A stretch of DNA of 64,000 nucleotides from Chitinophaga filiformis. Lineage in GTDB: Bacteria; Bacteroidota; Bacteroidia; Chitinophagales; Chitinophagaceae. Numbering within the stretch: position 1 is the first letter of the stretch; each line of letters opens with the position of its first letter. Of the stretch, positions 33,737-43,459 are shown in pieces. The position numbers and the translations under genes were made by a program. Where the stretch lies: contig NZ_JAKIRP010000002.1 in assembly GCF_021646545.1 (NCBI RefSeq), positions 372,001 through 436,000 of the forward strand, written 5' to 3'. The notes under the pieces are model-generated. The model searched no databases and was not told where the DNA came from. It was given only the letters and a program-made list of their open reading frames with translations.

Positions 33737-33776
33737 GCAGGTTTAAGGAAGGCCCGCCTGCATTCCTTAAACCTGC
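33737..33776 (-). terminator. Strong hairpin after the DUF983 gene
   Basis: A perfect 14-bp stem (GCAGGTTTAAGGAA / TTCCTTAAACCTGC) encloses a 12-base loop that can itself pair GGC with GCC. It begins 12 bases beyond the stop of the DUF983 gene. There is no T-run, so it may act as a terminator or as a 3' stabiliser. Confidence 0.6.
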
Positions 33777-33787
33777 CGGCACGATTC

Positions 33788-34204
33788 TTACGCCAATGTA
33801 CGTGTCTCCGGCTTATACCTTACAAAAAAAGCCAGCCATATCGTTCTTGATACACGCATAATAGGCGGTTGCAAGAACACCAGCAATACCGCGTTTATTC
33901 CCAGCCACCAGAACATCCGGTTGTCATACAAAGAAAATCCTATAATCACCCACCAGGCAACAAATGTTGCCACGCTGAATGCCACTGTCAGCGCGTAGCT
34001 AACATAGCCCGTCCCGTAATAAAATCCTATCTCCCGTTCAAAATCCTCACCACACACCGGACAGTGATCATTCATCTCGGTAAAGTGCTTCAGGTTATAA
34101 GCATTATCTGATGTAAATATTTTTCCCTTGCGACAGGCAGGACACCTGTTCTGTAGTATGCTGCCCAGCAAGTTAGGCTTATGGTCAAGTTTCGCTGCAC
34201 ACAT
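33788..34204 (-). CDS. DUF983 family protein
   Basis: This 138-residue protein has two CxxC pairs at its N-terminus ('NRCPACRKGKIF' about 18 and 'DHCPVCGEDFERE' about 48), which form a zinc-ribbon-like unit, then two membrane helices (about 62-88 and 95-115) with 'GFYYGTGYVSYALTV' between, the DUF983 signature. The family is widespread in Bacteroidota and Alphaproteobacteria and has no assigned function. ATG at 34204 is preferred to a TTG at 34228. It is a single gene, divergent from the AsmA-like gene. Confidence 0.85.
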   Translation of the reverse strand: MCAAKLDHKPNLLGSILQNRCPACRKGKIFTSDNAYNLKHFTEMNDHCPVCGEDFEREIGFYYGTGYVSYALTVAFSVATFVAWWVIIGFSLYDNRMFWWLGINAVLLVFLQPPIMRVSRTIWLAFFVRYKPETRTLA

Positions 34205-34326
34205 ATAATAGTTGTTTAACTGTACCAAAGGTACTTCAAACCCTCCCGGTCGCTGTGGTGGTATTCAGCTTAATTATGGTATTTTTTACTGATTCGTCGC
34301 GGGAAAAGGACAGTACATATAAATTA

Positions 34327-34358
34327 TTTTTATTTTATAGGGGTGCTTTCTATTTTTG
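34327..34358 (+). promoter_or_regulatory. Predicted promoter for the AsmA-like gene
   Basis: TATTTTTG at 34351-34358 fits the Bacteroidota -7 consensus TAnnTTTG exactly, and TTTT at 34327-34330 lies 20 bp upstream at the -33 position (consensus TTTG). The ATG at 34392 is 33 bp downstream. Confidence 0.5.
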
Positions 34359-34391
34359 TCGTTATAATCACCTAAGACAAGTCTCAACACC

Positions 34392-37300
34392 ATGACGGGC
34401 AAGATGCGAAAGAGGGTTCTCCGGATCGTTTTAATACCTATTGCTATCCTGATAATACTGGCCGGTATCGCAATAGGCATACTGTATTCCCAGCAACAAC
34501 GCCTTATTAATCTGGCAATCAAAGAGTTGAATAAACAGTTGCCCGGCGAGCTGGTCATTGAAGGCAGTACCATCTCCCCCTTTCAGAATTTCCCATACAT
34601 CTCCATAGGACTGACAAATGTCCGGTTTTTCGCTACCAAGCAAAAGACCGGCAGACCCATGTACCAGCTGGAGAAGCTGTATGTAGGTTTCAGCCTGCCC
34701 GATCTACTCAGGCAGAAATACAATGTGAAAGTAATACTACTCAAAAAAGGACACCTCGACCTGGTAAGGGACGTCAATGGTAATCTGAACATTGTTGAGG
34801 CTAACAGGATACAACAGGATACCATCGCGACGGCAGAAGCCGAATCCGCATCCCTCGACCTGGATATCAAAAAGATCGTACTGAAAGACCTGGACATTGC
34901 TTTTTCAGACAAACAAAGTGGTCAGCACGTTAATACCCATATAGAGAAAGTGAAAACTGCTTTCCGTCTGGACAGCGTGAACATTATTGCGCACCTGGAA
35001 GGAGCGATGATAGCCGATTATACCACTCCAACAGATACGTCTTTGTTCCGGCATAAACATGTAAAACTGGACCTCCAGCTCACATATGACCAGCGCCATG
35101 AGTTTGTCAGCCTGTCACAAGGTGGCCTGAAACTGGAAGACGCCAGTTTTAGTGTAACCGGAACCGCAGACCTGAAACATGGTAATAACGTCAACTTCAA
35201 AGTAAAAGGAGATAAGCCCGATATTGATCAGCTATTGTCCTTTGCTCCCGAATCGGTCGCGGAACAACTCAAGCAGTTCCGTTACGATGGCCGCCTTTAT
35301 TTCGATGGTATCATTAAAGGAAAACTTTCCGGAGATCAGCTGCCACTGATAAAGATCAACTTCGGATGTGAGAACGGCTGGTTGCTGAACGCCACCGCCA
35401 ATAAAAAGATCGACTCCCTGGGCTTTAAAGGTTATTATACCAATGGTGCCGAACATTCACTGAAAACCTCAGAACTGCACCTGCTGAGTGTAAGCGCCCG
35501 CCCGGAGAAAGGTATCTTCAAGGCCAATTTCGTCATGAAAGACTTCACTGATCCGAAAATGATCATGCAGGTCAATTCTGATCTGGAACTGGAGTTTATA
35601 GGCGCATTTCTCGGTATAGCCGACCTGCAGCGTTTAACAGGGCATATCAACCTGAAGATGGATTTTAACGAGCTGGTTGACATGACCGTACCGGAAATTT
35701 CTATGGGCAAGCTGAAAGAAGGCATTCAGAGTGAACTGAGCGTAAGTAACCTGACTTTCCGTATTCCCAACTATCCGCATATCATCCACAACCTGAACCT
35801 GCATGCCAATATGAAGGGTGGTTTCGTAAAACTGGATACACTGTCCTTCTACTTCGGTAACTCCGATTTTGCCATGAACGGCTCCCTGAGCGATCTGCCT
35901 GCACTGTTCCATCAACAGGAAAAACCGGTGCTGGTAAAATTCAATGCACGTAGCAGGAAGATGATCATGAAAGAGTTGTTGTCATACGATTCTATGGTGG
36001 CAAAGAAAGCGAAGGAAGAGATCTACGGGTTCAATATAGGACTGTCACTGGAAACATCCGTAAAAGAGCTGCAACACCCTTCTCCGTTGCCTAAAGGCAA
36101 ATTTAAAATGGAGAAACTGTATGCCAGCTTCAAAGAATATCCGCATGCCTTCCATGATTTCGGAGCAGAGCTTAGTATCAACGATACAGCCCTGTTATTA
36201 CGCAACTTCGGAGGTATGATAGATAGCAGCGACATACGTTTCAGCGGCCGTGTGATCAATTACCAGCTCTGGTTTGATAAAGTGATGCGCGGAAAGACAC
36301 AGATAGCATTTGACCTGAAATCGCAGCACCTGGCGATGAAAGATGTACTGGGACCGATCAGTCGCAACTATGTTCCGAAAGACTATCAGCACGAAGTTGC
36401 TTCCGGTATATGGCTGCGCGCGAAGGCTGATCTGCGTTACGATTCTATATTCAAATTTGCCAAGGTGAAACTGGCCAATGTATCCGGAGAGCTGCAGGAA
36501 CACAAGATTAAGGTGGATAGTATCAGAGGTATGGTAAAAGTAGGATCTGATCATTTCCTGAAACTCGATACACTCACGGGCCGTATCGGTAAAACTGATT
36601 TCGACATCAGTATGCGCTTGTATATGGGAAAAGATACTACCAGACGTAAAAAAGAAAACTTCCTGCAATTCACTTCCCGTAATCTTGATCTTGATCAGCT
36701 GACTAACTATAAATTAACGGCAAATGAGGATGAGGAGACGGTTGTAGCAGCACCGGCGGTAAGCCGTACCGTGATAAAAGATACCACCCATTCCAGTGGC
36801 TTTAATATTTTCAAAATACCATTCATTGACTTCCGTGCTACTGTCAATATTGGCAGGGTGAAATACCACCGCCTCTGGCTGAAGAACGTTACCAGCAATA
36901 TCCGCATGCAGGCCAATCAGCATCTCTACCTGGATACACTGGGCATGGGCATAGCGGAAGGCCAGATAGGCATGAGAGGTCATTTCAATGGTGTTGATCC
37001 GAAAAAGATATACTTCCGCAGCAGGATAAGGGTATTTGACGTAAACATCGAAAAACTGATGCTGAAACTCGATCACTTCGGACAGGACTATGTGATTAAC
37101 AAGAATATAAAAGGCCGTCTCAACGGGCAGGTGAGAAGCCGGATACAGATGCATCCCGATCTCACACCTATCATAGATAACTGTGAAGCGCAACTGGATC
37201 TCGATATCCGTAACGGCAGCCTGGTGAACTTTGCACCTATGCAGGCCATGGCAGGTTATTTCAAAGATAAGAACCTGAACATGATCCGCTTCGATACATT

Positions 37301-37619
37301 GAAGAATAAACTGACGCTGAAGAATGGGATACTGGAAATCCCGAAGATGAATATCAACTCTTCCCTGGGTTTCATGGAGATCTCCGGTAAGCAGTCGCTG
37401 GATATGAAAATGGAGTATTACATGCGTATACCATTGAAGATGGTGACACAAGTAGGTTTTCAGTCCCTATTTGGCAGGAAAAAGGAAGAGGTGGACCCTG
37501 ACCAGGTAGACGCCATTGAATACCGCGATAAGGATAAAAAGGTTCGTTTTATGAATATCAAAGTAACAGGTACACCGGATAATTTTAAAGTCGGATTAGG
37601 AAAAGCTAAAAAAGCATAA
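34392..37619 (+). CDS. AsmA-like inner-membrane/periplasmic protein
   Basis: This 1075-residue protein has one N-terminal membrane anchor (about 12-34, 'LIPIAILIILAGIAIGILY') followed by 'PGELVIEGSTISPFQNFPYISIGLTNVRFF', the AsmA N-domain motif, then about 900 residues rich in short beta strands and ending in an AsmA_2-type domain ('FKDKNLNMIRFDTLKNKLTLKNGILEIPKMNINSSLG' region, about 958-995). AsmA-like proteins (AsmA, TamB, YhdP) form long beta-groove bridges that move lipids between membranes. It could move phospholipid or sphingolipid to the outer membrane, but nothing here shows its cargo. It is a single gene with its own promoter and a good terminator after it. Confidence 0.88.
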   Translation: MTGKMRKRVLRIVLIPIAILIILAGIAIGILYSQQQRLINLAIKELNKQLPGELVIEGSTISPFQNFPYISIGLTNVRFFATKQKTGRPMYQLEKLYVGFSLPDLLRQKYNVKVILLKKGHLDLVRDVNGNLNIVEANRIQQDTIATAEAESASLDLDIKKIVLKDLDIAFSDKQSGQHVNTHIEKVKTAFRLDSVNIIAHLEGAMIADYTTPTDTSLFRHKHVKLDLQLTYDQRHEFVSLSQGGLKLEDASFSVTGTADLKHGNNVNFKVKGDKPDIDQLLSFAPESVAEQLKQFRYDGRLYFDGIIKGKLSGDQLPLIKINFGCENGWLLNATANKKIDSLGFKGYYTNGAEHSLKTSELHLLSVSARPEKGIFKANFVMKDFTDPKMIMQVNSDLELEFIGAFLGIADLQRLTGHINLKMDFNELVDMTVPEISMGKLKEGIQSELSVSNLTFRIPNYPHIIHNLNLHANMKGGFVKLDTLSFYFGNSDFAMNGSLSDLPALFHQQEKPVLVKFNARSRKMIMKELLSYDSMVAKKAKEEIYGFNIGLSLETSVKELQHPSPLPKGKFKMEKLYASFKEYPHAFHDFGAELSINDTALLLRNFGGMIDSSDIRFSGRVINYQLWFDKVMRGKTQIAFDLKSQHLAMKDVLGPISRNYVPKDYQHEVASGIWLRAKADLRYDSIFKFAKVKLANVSGELQEHKIKVDSIRGMVKVGSDHFLKLDTLTGRIGKTDFDISMRLYMGKDTTRRKKENFLQFTSRNLDLDQLTNYKLTANEDEETVVAAPAVSRTVIKDTTHSSGFNIFKIPFIDFRATVNIGRVKYHRLWLKNVTSNIRMQANQHLYLDTLGMGIAEGQIGMRGHFNGVDPKKIYFRSRIRVFDVNIEKLMLKLDHFGQDYVINKNIKGRLNGQVRSRIQMHPDLTPIIDNCEAQLDLDIRNGSLVNFAPMQAMAGYFKDKNLNMIRFDTLKNKLTLKNGILEIPKMNINSSLGFMEISGKQSLDMKMEYYMRIPLKMVTQVGFQSLFGRKKEEVDPDQVDAIEYRDKDKKVRFMNIKVTGTPDNFKVGLGKAKKA

Positions 37620-37639
37620 AAACAACATAAGCCGAAGAA

Positions 37640-37670
37640 GAAAGCCGCTCAGTAAAATGGAGCGGCTTTC
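37640..37670 (+). terminator. Rho-independent terminator after the AsmA-like gene
   Basis: An 11-bp perfect stem (GAAAGCCGCTC / GAGCGGCTTTC) with a nine-base loop starts 20 bases after the stop codon and is followed by TTCTTTAAT. Confidence 0.85.
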
Positions 37671-38006
37671 TTCTTTAATAGGCTACTGCGGCGGGCCTTA
37701 TGTTTGTAACCCCCGGTGCAACCCGGCGTATGTATGTTGGCTACCCAGGGGATATCTTTTTTGCCATATAACGCCCTCGCCAATACGTATAAAAAAACAA
37801 AATTCAGTCACACATTTGTTATTCCCGTTTGCGTAAATGAAATTCCCGCTTCGATCAATTGCCCTTATCTTTTTGAAATAGCTTCGCTTATCTAGTGAAA
37901 TAAAAGACACCTATTTAACCCGTTTTAAAACCATTTTAGCAGGCCACAGTCCGTCAGTTCCTGTGGCCGTCTATAGCGGAAAAACCGATTGATACTATTT
38001 TGATTT
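37671..38006. other. Gap upstream of the siderophore operon
   Basis: About 335 bp without a supported gene. It must carry the promoter of the siderophore operon. TATTTTG near 37996 is close to a -7 element but sits only a few bases before the ATG at 38007. No clear Fur box could be recognised. Confidence 0.4.
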
Positions 38007-38654
38007 ATGCAACAGAAGCGTAACAAATGTGGTGACCACATACCGGCCTTTCTATGCCCGGAAATCGGCACTTGCTTTGACAGATTGATTCCTTCCAGCG
38101 GTCATTTCCATCTCCGGCCATTACAGCTGGATACAGATGTTCCGTTTATCCATGAATGGGTGAATAAACCTTATGCCGTTTACTGGCAGTTGCAGAACAG
38201 CACAGTAGAGAAAGTAAGGAATATGTACGGTGATCTTATCAGCACGGAACATATACAGCCTTTCATGGGATTTTATAATGACAAGCCAGCCTTCCTGGTA
38301 GAGTTCTACTGGGCGTTTAAAGACAGGATAGGTGAGTACTATGATGTGCAGACAGGCGATTATGGTTTTCATATCCTTATGGCGCCTGCAGATACGCCGG
38401 TCAGGAACTTTAGCTGGCATGTCTTTACGGTATTGATGGACTTCATGTTCAGTGAAGAAAAAGTGGAGCGGCTGATTGTGGAACCCGACGCCAGAAATGA
38501 AAAGATCCACCTGCTGAATAAACGCGCAGGCTTCGAATATCATCACCTTATCAATCTTCCTGAGAAAACCGCGCATCTGGCTTTTTGCACCAGAGAGCAA
38601 TATACCACTGCATTGAAAAGAGAACGGCAATTACAATCCGCCGGCACCATTTAA
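38007..38654 (+). CDS. Siderophore-type N-acyltransferase (IucB/DesC-like GNAT)
   Basis: This 215-residue protein has a short N-terminal extension and then an Acetyltransf_8/IucB-like GNAT domain: 'FHLRPLQLDTDVPFIHEWVNKPYAVYWQL' opens the fold, 'FLVEFYWAFKDRIGEYYD' and 'DYGFHILMAP' follow, and 'VEPDARNEKIHLLNKRAGF' (about 156-174) is the acyl-CoA binding region. Such enzymes acylate an N-hydroxylated diamine or lysine with acetyl-, succinyl- or malonyl-CoA during hydroxamate siderophore assembly. It is the first gene of the operon and lies 32 bp before the synthetase gene. The acyl group is not readable. Confidence 0.88.
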   Translation: MQQKRNKCGDHIPAFLCPEIGTCFDRLIPSSGHFHLRPLQLDTDVPFIHEWVNKPYAVYWQLQNSTVEKVRNMYGDLISTEHIQPFMGFYNDKPAFLVEFYWAFKDRIGEYYDVQTGDYGFHILMAPADTPVRNFSWHVFTVLMDFMFSEEKVERLIVEPDARNEKIHLLNKRAGFEYHHLINLPEKTAHLAFCTREQYTTALKRERQLQSAGTI

Positions 38655-38686
38655 CCGCAATTTTAGGATTTAATAAAAACTTTATA

Positions 38687-40516
38687 ATGCATCCCTCACA
38701 AGCACTGTCTCCCGGGGGCGCAGTCGCACACCTGCGCCCTGAAGTCTGGAGCAAAGCAAATGCTTTGCATTTACGTAAGATCATCAGCGAATTTGCCCAT
38801 GAACTTTTAATACAGCCAAAAGAGCTGTTTGTAAAAGACGGTTGGGGCCATTATCTGCTCACGGCAGACGCACCAGGGATCGAATACCGTTTCCGTGCGA
38901 AGATCCTGTGTCTTGACCACTGGTACATAGAGAATGGGTCAATAGAAAAGCTGGAAGACGGTAAGAAAGTTCCGCTGGATTCAGCTAGTTTCATTGCAGA
39001 GTTCAGTGAAACTATCGGCATCCGGCCAGACATCCTTCCCAAGTACCTGGAAGAGATCTGCAGTACCTTATATGGCAGCGCCTATATGCGTGCACAGAAA
39101 GGTCCCGGCTCAGCAGCACTGGCACATGCCGACTATCAGGAAATAGAGCATGCCATGATGGAAGGGCATCCATCTTTCGTGGCTAACAACGGCCGTATCG
39201 GTTTTGATGCAGCAGACTACAGGGCATATGCACCGGAAGCAGCAGCGCCTGTTTCTTTACTGTGGATCGCTGGTCATCGTAGCAGGGCTACTTATACCGC
39301 TACGGCCGAACTTCCTTATGAGACACTGCTGGCACAGGAACTCGACACAGCCACGCTCGGGAAATTCAACAAGGTGCTGGCCGACCAGGGATTGCAGCCT
39401 GCTGACTACGTGTATTTTCCGGTACACCCCTGGCAATGGTACAACAAGATGAACCACATCTTCGCTGCGGATATTGCCACCCGTAATATGGTCTTCCTGG
39501 GTACCAGCGATGATACTTACCTGGCGCAGCAATCTATCCGTACATTTTTTAACATCAGCAGGCCTGAGCGTTTTTATGTGAAAGTAGCGCTGTCTATCCT
39601 CAACATGGGATTCATGCGCGGATTGTCTCCTTATTACATGCGCACAACACCTGGTGTTACCCAGTGGGTAAGAGATGAGCTGGGAGATGATAAATACCTG
39701 CAGGAAAAAGGTTTCATCCTGCTGGGAGAGGTAGCCACAGTAGGCTATCGCAACTTGTTATACGAAAAGGCAGAAAAGAACGACAGTCCGTATAAGAAAA
39801 TGCTCGCCGCTCTCTGGAGAGAAAGTCCTATCCCCATGTTGAAAAAAGGACAAGGCCTGATGACCATGGCCGCGCTGCTGCACATCGATCGTGATGGTAA
39901 GGCGCTGTTGCCGGAACTGATCCGTACCTCGGGACTGGATACTGCCTCCTGGCTGCAACGCTATCTGGATGCCTATCTGAGTCCCATCCTGCATTGCTTT
40001 TACTATCATGACATGGTATTTATGCCGCATGGTGAAAACCTGATCCTCATCATGGAGAACAACGTACCGGTGAGGGCGATTATGAAAGATATCACGGAAG
40101 AAGTATGTGTTATCAGCAAGGAGAAGATATTGCCTGATGAAGTAAAGCGCCTGGCTGTAGATATGCCTGAGGAGGTGAAGATCCTTTCTATTTTCACAGA
40201 TGTATTTGATTATATCTTCCGTTACATCGCGCATATACTGGTTGAGCATAGTGCTTATCCGGAAGAGCAATTCTGGGAGCTGGTGGCGGATTGTATACTG
40301 GCTTACCAGGCATCCTTCCCTTCATTAAAAGATAAATTCAGACAGCATGATCTTTTTGCACCAGAGTTTATTCGTTCCTGCCTGAACCGTTTGCAGATCT
40401 GTAATAATGAACGCATGGTAGATCTGGCCGATCCTGTAGGCAGTCTGCAGTTCGTAGGAACACTGAAAAACCCGGTAGCAGCATTTGCGAAAAATTCCAA
40501 ATTCCCAATTTATTAA
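38687..40516 (+). CDS. NRPS-independent siderophore (NIS) synthetase, IucA/IucC family
   Basis: This 609-residue ATP-dependent ligase joins carboxylate and amine/hydroxamate units through an acyl-adenylate. 'EGHPSFVANNGRIGFDAADYRAYAPE' (about 165-190) is the IucA/IucC ATP-binding His/Ser/Asn motif, 'FPVHPWQWYNK' (about 244) is the second signature, and 'MFMPHGENLILIME'-type 'VFMPHGENLILIM' (about 444) is the third. A C-terminal FhuF-like end ('FAPEFIRSCLNRLQICNNERM') closes it. As the only NIS synthetase in the operon it is probably a DesD-like enzyme that oligomerises and cyclises N-hydroxy-N-succinyl diamine. ATG at 38687 is chosen because the frame upstream overlaps the acyltransferase gene. 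Confidence 0.93.
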   Translation: MHPSQALSPGGAVAHLRPEVWSKANALHLRKIISEFAHELLIQPKELFVKDGWGHYLLTADAPGIEYRFRAKILCLDHWYIENGSIEKLEDGKKVPLDSASFIAEFSETIGIRPDILPKYLEEICSTLYGSAYMRAQKGPGSAALAHADYQEIEHAMMEGHPSFVANNGRIGFDAADYRAYAPEAAAPVSLLWIAGHRSRATYTATAELPYETLLAQELDTATLGKFNKVLADQGLQPADYVYFPVHPWQWYNKMNHIFAADIATRNMVFLGTSDDTYLAQQSIRTFFNISRPERFYVKVALSILNMGFMRGLSPYYMRTTPGVTQWVRDELGDDKYLQEKGFILLGEVATVGYRNLLYEKAEKNDSPYKKMLAALWRESPIPMLKKGQGLMTMAALLHIDRDGKALLPELIRTSGLDTASWLQRYLDAYLSPILHCFYYHDMVFMPHGENLILIMENNVPVRAIMKDITEEVCVISKEKILPDEVKRLAVDMPEEVKILSIFTDVFDYIFRYIAHILVEHSAYPEEQFWELVADCILAYQASFPSLKDKFRQHDLFAPEFIRSCLNRLQICNNERMVDLADPVGSLQFVGTLKNPVAAFAKNSKFPIY

Positions 40517-40518
40517 CG

Positions 40519-42024
40519 ATGATCAAGAATCAATACAGTGACCTCTTTTATGAAGGCACTGCCAATGAATACAGCAAAGCCATACAACTGGCCAGTGGCT
40601 CAGTAGTTAGGTTCCTTGAGAAGAACAGAAAACCATTCAGCGGTATTACACCTGCACAGCTGAAGACGGCATTTGAACAGGTAGACCTGAATACACCCTT
40701 GTCTGACTATGAAAGCCTGCTTTCCGAAGTGGAGCGCCTTTATTCTGATCATGCAGTAACATTCCATCTGCCGCAATACATCGCTCACCTGAACTGCCCG
40801 GTGGTGATACCGGCTATTGCAGCAGAAGTGCTGATCTCTGCCATCAACTCCTCCCTCGATACCTGGGACCAGAGTGCAGGTGGTACATTGATAGAGCAAC
40901 GCCTGATAGAGTGGACATGCAGTGAGATCGGTTTTGATAATAACAGTGATGGTGTGTTCACCAGTGGTGGTACGCAGAGTAACCTGATGGGCCTATTACT
41001 GGCAAGAGATCATTACGCAAAGGAACGCCTGCGTTATAATATCAAACAGAAAGGATTGCCTGCGGAATCTTCCCGCTTCAGGATATTCGTAGCAGCTACC
41101 GGGCATTTCAGTATTCAGAAGAACGCTGCATTACTGGGGCTGGGTGAACAGTCAGTTGTCAGCATACCCGTGGAAGGTTATCGTATGAATGTGGCGCTAC
41201 TGAAAGAGGCTATTCAGCAGGAGCTGGAGGAGGGCAATATCCCTATTGCCGTAGTAGGCACTGCCGGCACTACTGATTTTGGCAATGTGGATCCCCTGGA
41301 AGAAATAGGACAACTGGCCGCCCGCTATAAATTGTGGTTCCATGTGGACGCCGCTTATGGCTGCGGATTGCTGCTTACTTCCAGGTACCGTCATCTGCTG
41401 AAAGGCATAGAATTGGCCAACTCTGTAACGGCAGACTACCATAAGTCATTCTTCCAGCCGGTCAGCAGCAGTGCTTTCCTGGTGAAGAACAAACGCTCAC
41501 TCGATCTGCTGACACATCATGCAGATTATCTCAATCCAAAGGAACATGACGAAGATGGATTGCCTAATCAGGTGAATAAATCCATCCAGACCACCCGGCG
41601 CTTTGATGCATTGAAGCTTTGGTTCACACTCCGCCTGATGGGTAAACAGAAACTGGGCAGTTATATGGAAACGATCATTGATACTACTGCTAAAGTAGCA
41701 GATATGATCAGCCAGGACGCAGAACTGGAACTGGTAAGTTATTCCGATATCAGTGCACTGGTGTTCCGTTATTTCCCTGCCAGTCTTGATGAAGCAGATG
41801 TTACAGAAGTGAACCTGCATATCAAAAAGGAAATGCTGAAAGATGGTGCTGCATTACTGGCTGGTACACGTATCAACGGTGCTTTTTATCTCAAGTTCAC
41901 TTTACTGAACCCGCTTACCACGACGGAAGATGTAGCGAAGTTGTTGTCCATCATCAAATCTCATGGCGCCGCATATATGAGGCAGCACCGGGAAACACTT
42001 TATGATAGAAGAGAAATCGCATAA
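40519..42024 (+). CDS. PLP-dependent group II decarboxylase (lysine/ornithine/diaminobutyrate type)
   Basis: This 501-residue enzyme would decarboxylate lysine or ornithine to cadaverine or putrescine, the diamine backbone of the siderophore. It has 'VFTSGGTQSNLMGLLLARD' (about 139-157), 'WFHVDAAYGCGLLL' with the PLP-contacting Asp and Ala (about 274-287), and the Schiff-base Lys in 'SVTADYHKSFFQP' (about 311). The family is the glutamate decarboxylase-like group II. It lies 2 bp after the synthetase gene and 2 bp before the hydroxylase gene, matching the DesA position in desferrioxamine-type clusters. Lysine is the more likely substrate only by analogy. Confidence 0.9.
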   Translation: MIKNQYSDLFYEGTANEYSKAIQLASGSVVRFLEKNRKPFSGITPAQLKTAFEQVDLNTPLSDYESLLSEVERLYSDHAVTFHLPQYIAHLNCPVVIPAIAAEVLISAINSSLDTWDQSAGGTLIEQRLIEWTCSEIGFDNNSDGVFTSGGTQSNLMGLLLARDHYAKERLRYNIKQKGLPAESSRFRIFVAATGHFSIQKNAALLGLGEQSVVSIPVEGYRMNVALLKEAIQQELEEGNIPIAVVGTAGTTDFGNVDPLEEIGQLAARYKLWFHVDAAYGCGLLLTSRYRHLLKGIELANSVTADYHKSFFQPVSSSAFLVKNKRSLDLLTHHADYLNPKEHDEDGLPNQVNKSIQTTRRFDALKLWFTLRLMGKQKLGSYMETIIDTTAKVADMISQDAELELVSYSDISALVFRYFPASLDEADVTEVNLHIKKEMLKDGAALLAGTRINGAFYLKFTLLNPLTTTEDVAKLLSIIKSHGAAYMRQHRETLYDRREIA

Positions 42025-42026
42025 TT

Positions 42027-43346
42027 ATGAACACTCCACATACATACGATATTATTGGTATTGGCATAGGACCATTCAATTTAGGCCTGGCTGCTTTGTT
42101 ACAGCCCGTCAGCAGTATCAATGCCGTATTCTTTGACCAGGCGTCGGCATTTGACTGGCATCCGGGCCTGATGCTAAACAATGCCACCTTACAGGTACCT
42201 TTCATGGCCGACCTTGTAACCATGGCAGATCCGACCAGTGAATACAGCTTCCTGAATTATCTGAAACAATCAGGACGTTTGTATAAGTTCTATATCAGGG
42301 AGGACTTTTTTATCCTGAGAAAAGAATACAATGCCTATTGCAAATGGGCGGCGGAAAAGCTGTCAACATGCCGTTTCTCGCACAAGGTTATTGCGGTGCA
42401 TTATGAAGATGACAGGCAGTTATATGCAGTAACTACAGTGCATACAGTAACAGGTAAAACAGCGCTGCACTATACCCGTAAACTGGTATTGGGAACCGGT
42501 ACGCAGCCCTATCTGCCTGCATTTGCAACGAAGGGTATATTGCCGGATGTGATCCATACTTCAGCATATCTCAACTATAAAGACAAGATAGAAGGAAAGC
42601 GTTCCGTGACAGTGATAGGCTCGGGACAGAGTGCAGCAGAAGTGTTTGCCGACCTGCTGCCGCTGGCACAAGAAGGAATGCAGCTAAACTGGTTCACCCG
42701 CCCTGACAGGTTCTTTCCGATGGAGTATTCAAAACTGACATTAGAACTGACTTCGCCTGAGTACGTGGACTATTTTTACAGTATGCCGGCAGAAAACAGA
42801 CAAGCGTTATTATCCAAACAGAATCCCCTCTTTAAGGGTATTAACTATGACCTCATCAACCAGATCTTCGATACTTTGTACGAGATGAGTGTTGACCGGG
42901 ATATTTCACATATACAGTTACGTCCCAATGTACAGCTGAATGACATCAGTGCCAACGGTAACGGTAGCTATACGCTTCATCTGACACAGGTGCAGCAGCA
43001 ACAATCATTTACGCAGGAAACAGATTTTGTGATCCTTGCCACTGGTTACAAATACCGTGAGCCGGCTTTCCTTGAGGGTGTCAGCGAGCGTATCATCAGA
43101 AGGGGAGATCAGTTGTTTGACGTACAACGGAATTATGCCATAGATCTTCATGGTGATGAGATCTTCGTGCAGAATGCAGAATTGCATACGCATGGATTCG
43201 TGACGCCCGATCTGGGAATGGGCGCGTACCGCAACTCCTGCATCATTAATACAATAGCAGGAGAGGAGATATACCATGTAGAAAAGCGCATTGCTTTCCA
43301 GCAATTCGGGGTAGACGCTTCCATACCAGCTATTACAGCTATATAA
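42027..43346 (+). CDS. Diamine/lysine N-hydroxylase (IucD/SidA/DesB-like FAD monooxygenase)
   Basis: This 439-residue flavin monooxygenase N-hydroxylates the terminal amine of a diamine or lysine with O2 and NADPH. 'DIIGIGIGPFNLGLAALL' (residues 7-24) is the FAD fold typical of IucD/PvdA; 'FDWHPGLMLNNATLQVPFMADLVTMADPTS' (about 39-68) is the family signature; 'SVTVIGSGQSAAEVFADLL' (about 191) is the NADPH fold; 'FVILATGYKYREP' (about 333) is the ATG motif. Its place after a decarboxylase suggests that the substrate is a diamine, as for DesB. Confidence 0.94.
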   Translation: MNTPHTYDIIGIGIGPFNLGLAALLQPVSSINAVFFDQASAFDWHPGLMLNNATLQVPFMADLVTMADPTSEYSFLNYLKQSGRLYKFYIREDFFILRKEYNAYCKWAAEKLSTCRFSHKVIAVHYEDDRQLYAVTTVHTVTGKTALHYTRKLVLGTGTQPYLPAFATKGILPDVIHTSAYLNYKDKIEGKRSVTVIGSGQSAAEVFADLLPLAQEGMQLNWFTRPDRFFPMEYSKLTLELTSPEYVDYFYSMPAENRQALLSKQNPLFKGINYDLINQIFDTLYEMSVDRDISHIQLRPNVQLNDISANGNGSYTLHLTQVQQQQSFTQETDFVILATGYKYREPAFLEGVSERIIRRGDQLFDVQRNYAIDLHGDEIFVQNAELHTHGFVTPDLGMGAYRNSCIINTIAGEEIYHVEKRIAFQQFGVDASIPAITAI

Positions 43347-43459
43347 AGAAACACACGGGACATTGTTCAATGAAATGCAGGAGGCATAACGTCTGTTGGC
43401 GTTGTGTCTCCTGACCCTCTTCATGACTGAATCGTCATACAAAAGATACTGTATCTGAT

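Noticed and set aside
29305..38667. The 13-mer CCGCAATTTTAGG occurs at 29305-29317 and again at 38655-38667, both in front of genes.
   Set aside because: Tens of identical 13-mer pairs are expected by chance in 64 kb, and the two genes have no functional link.
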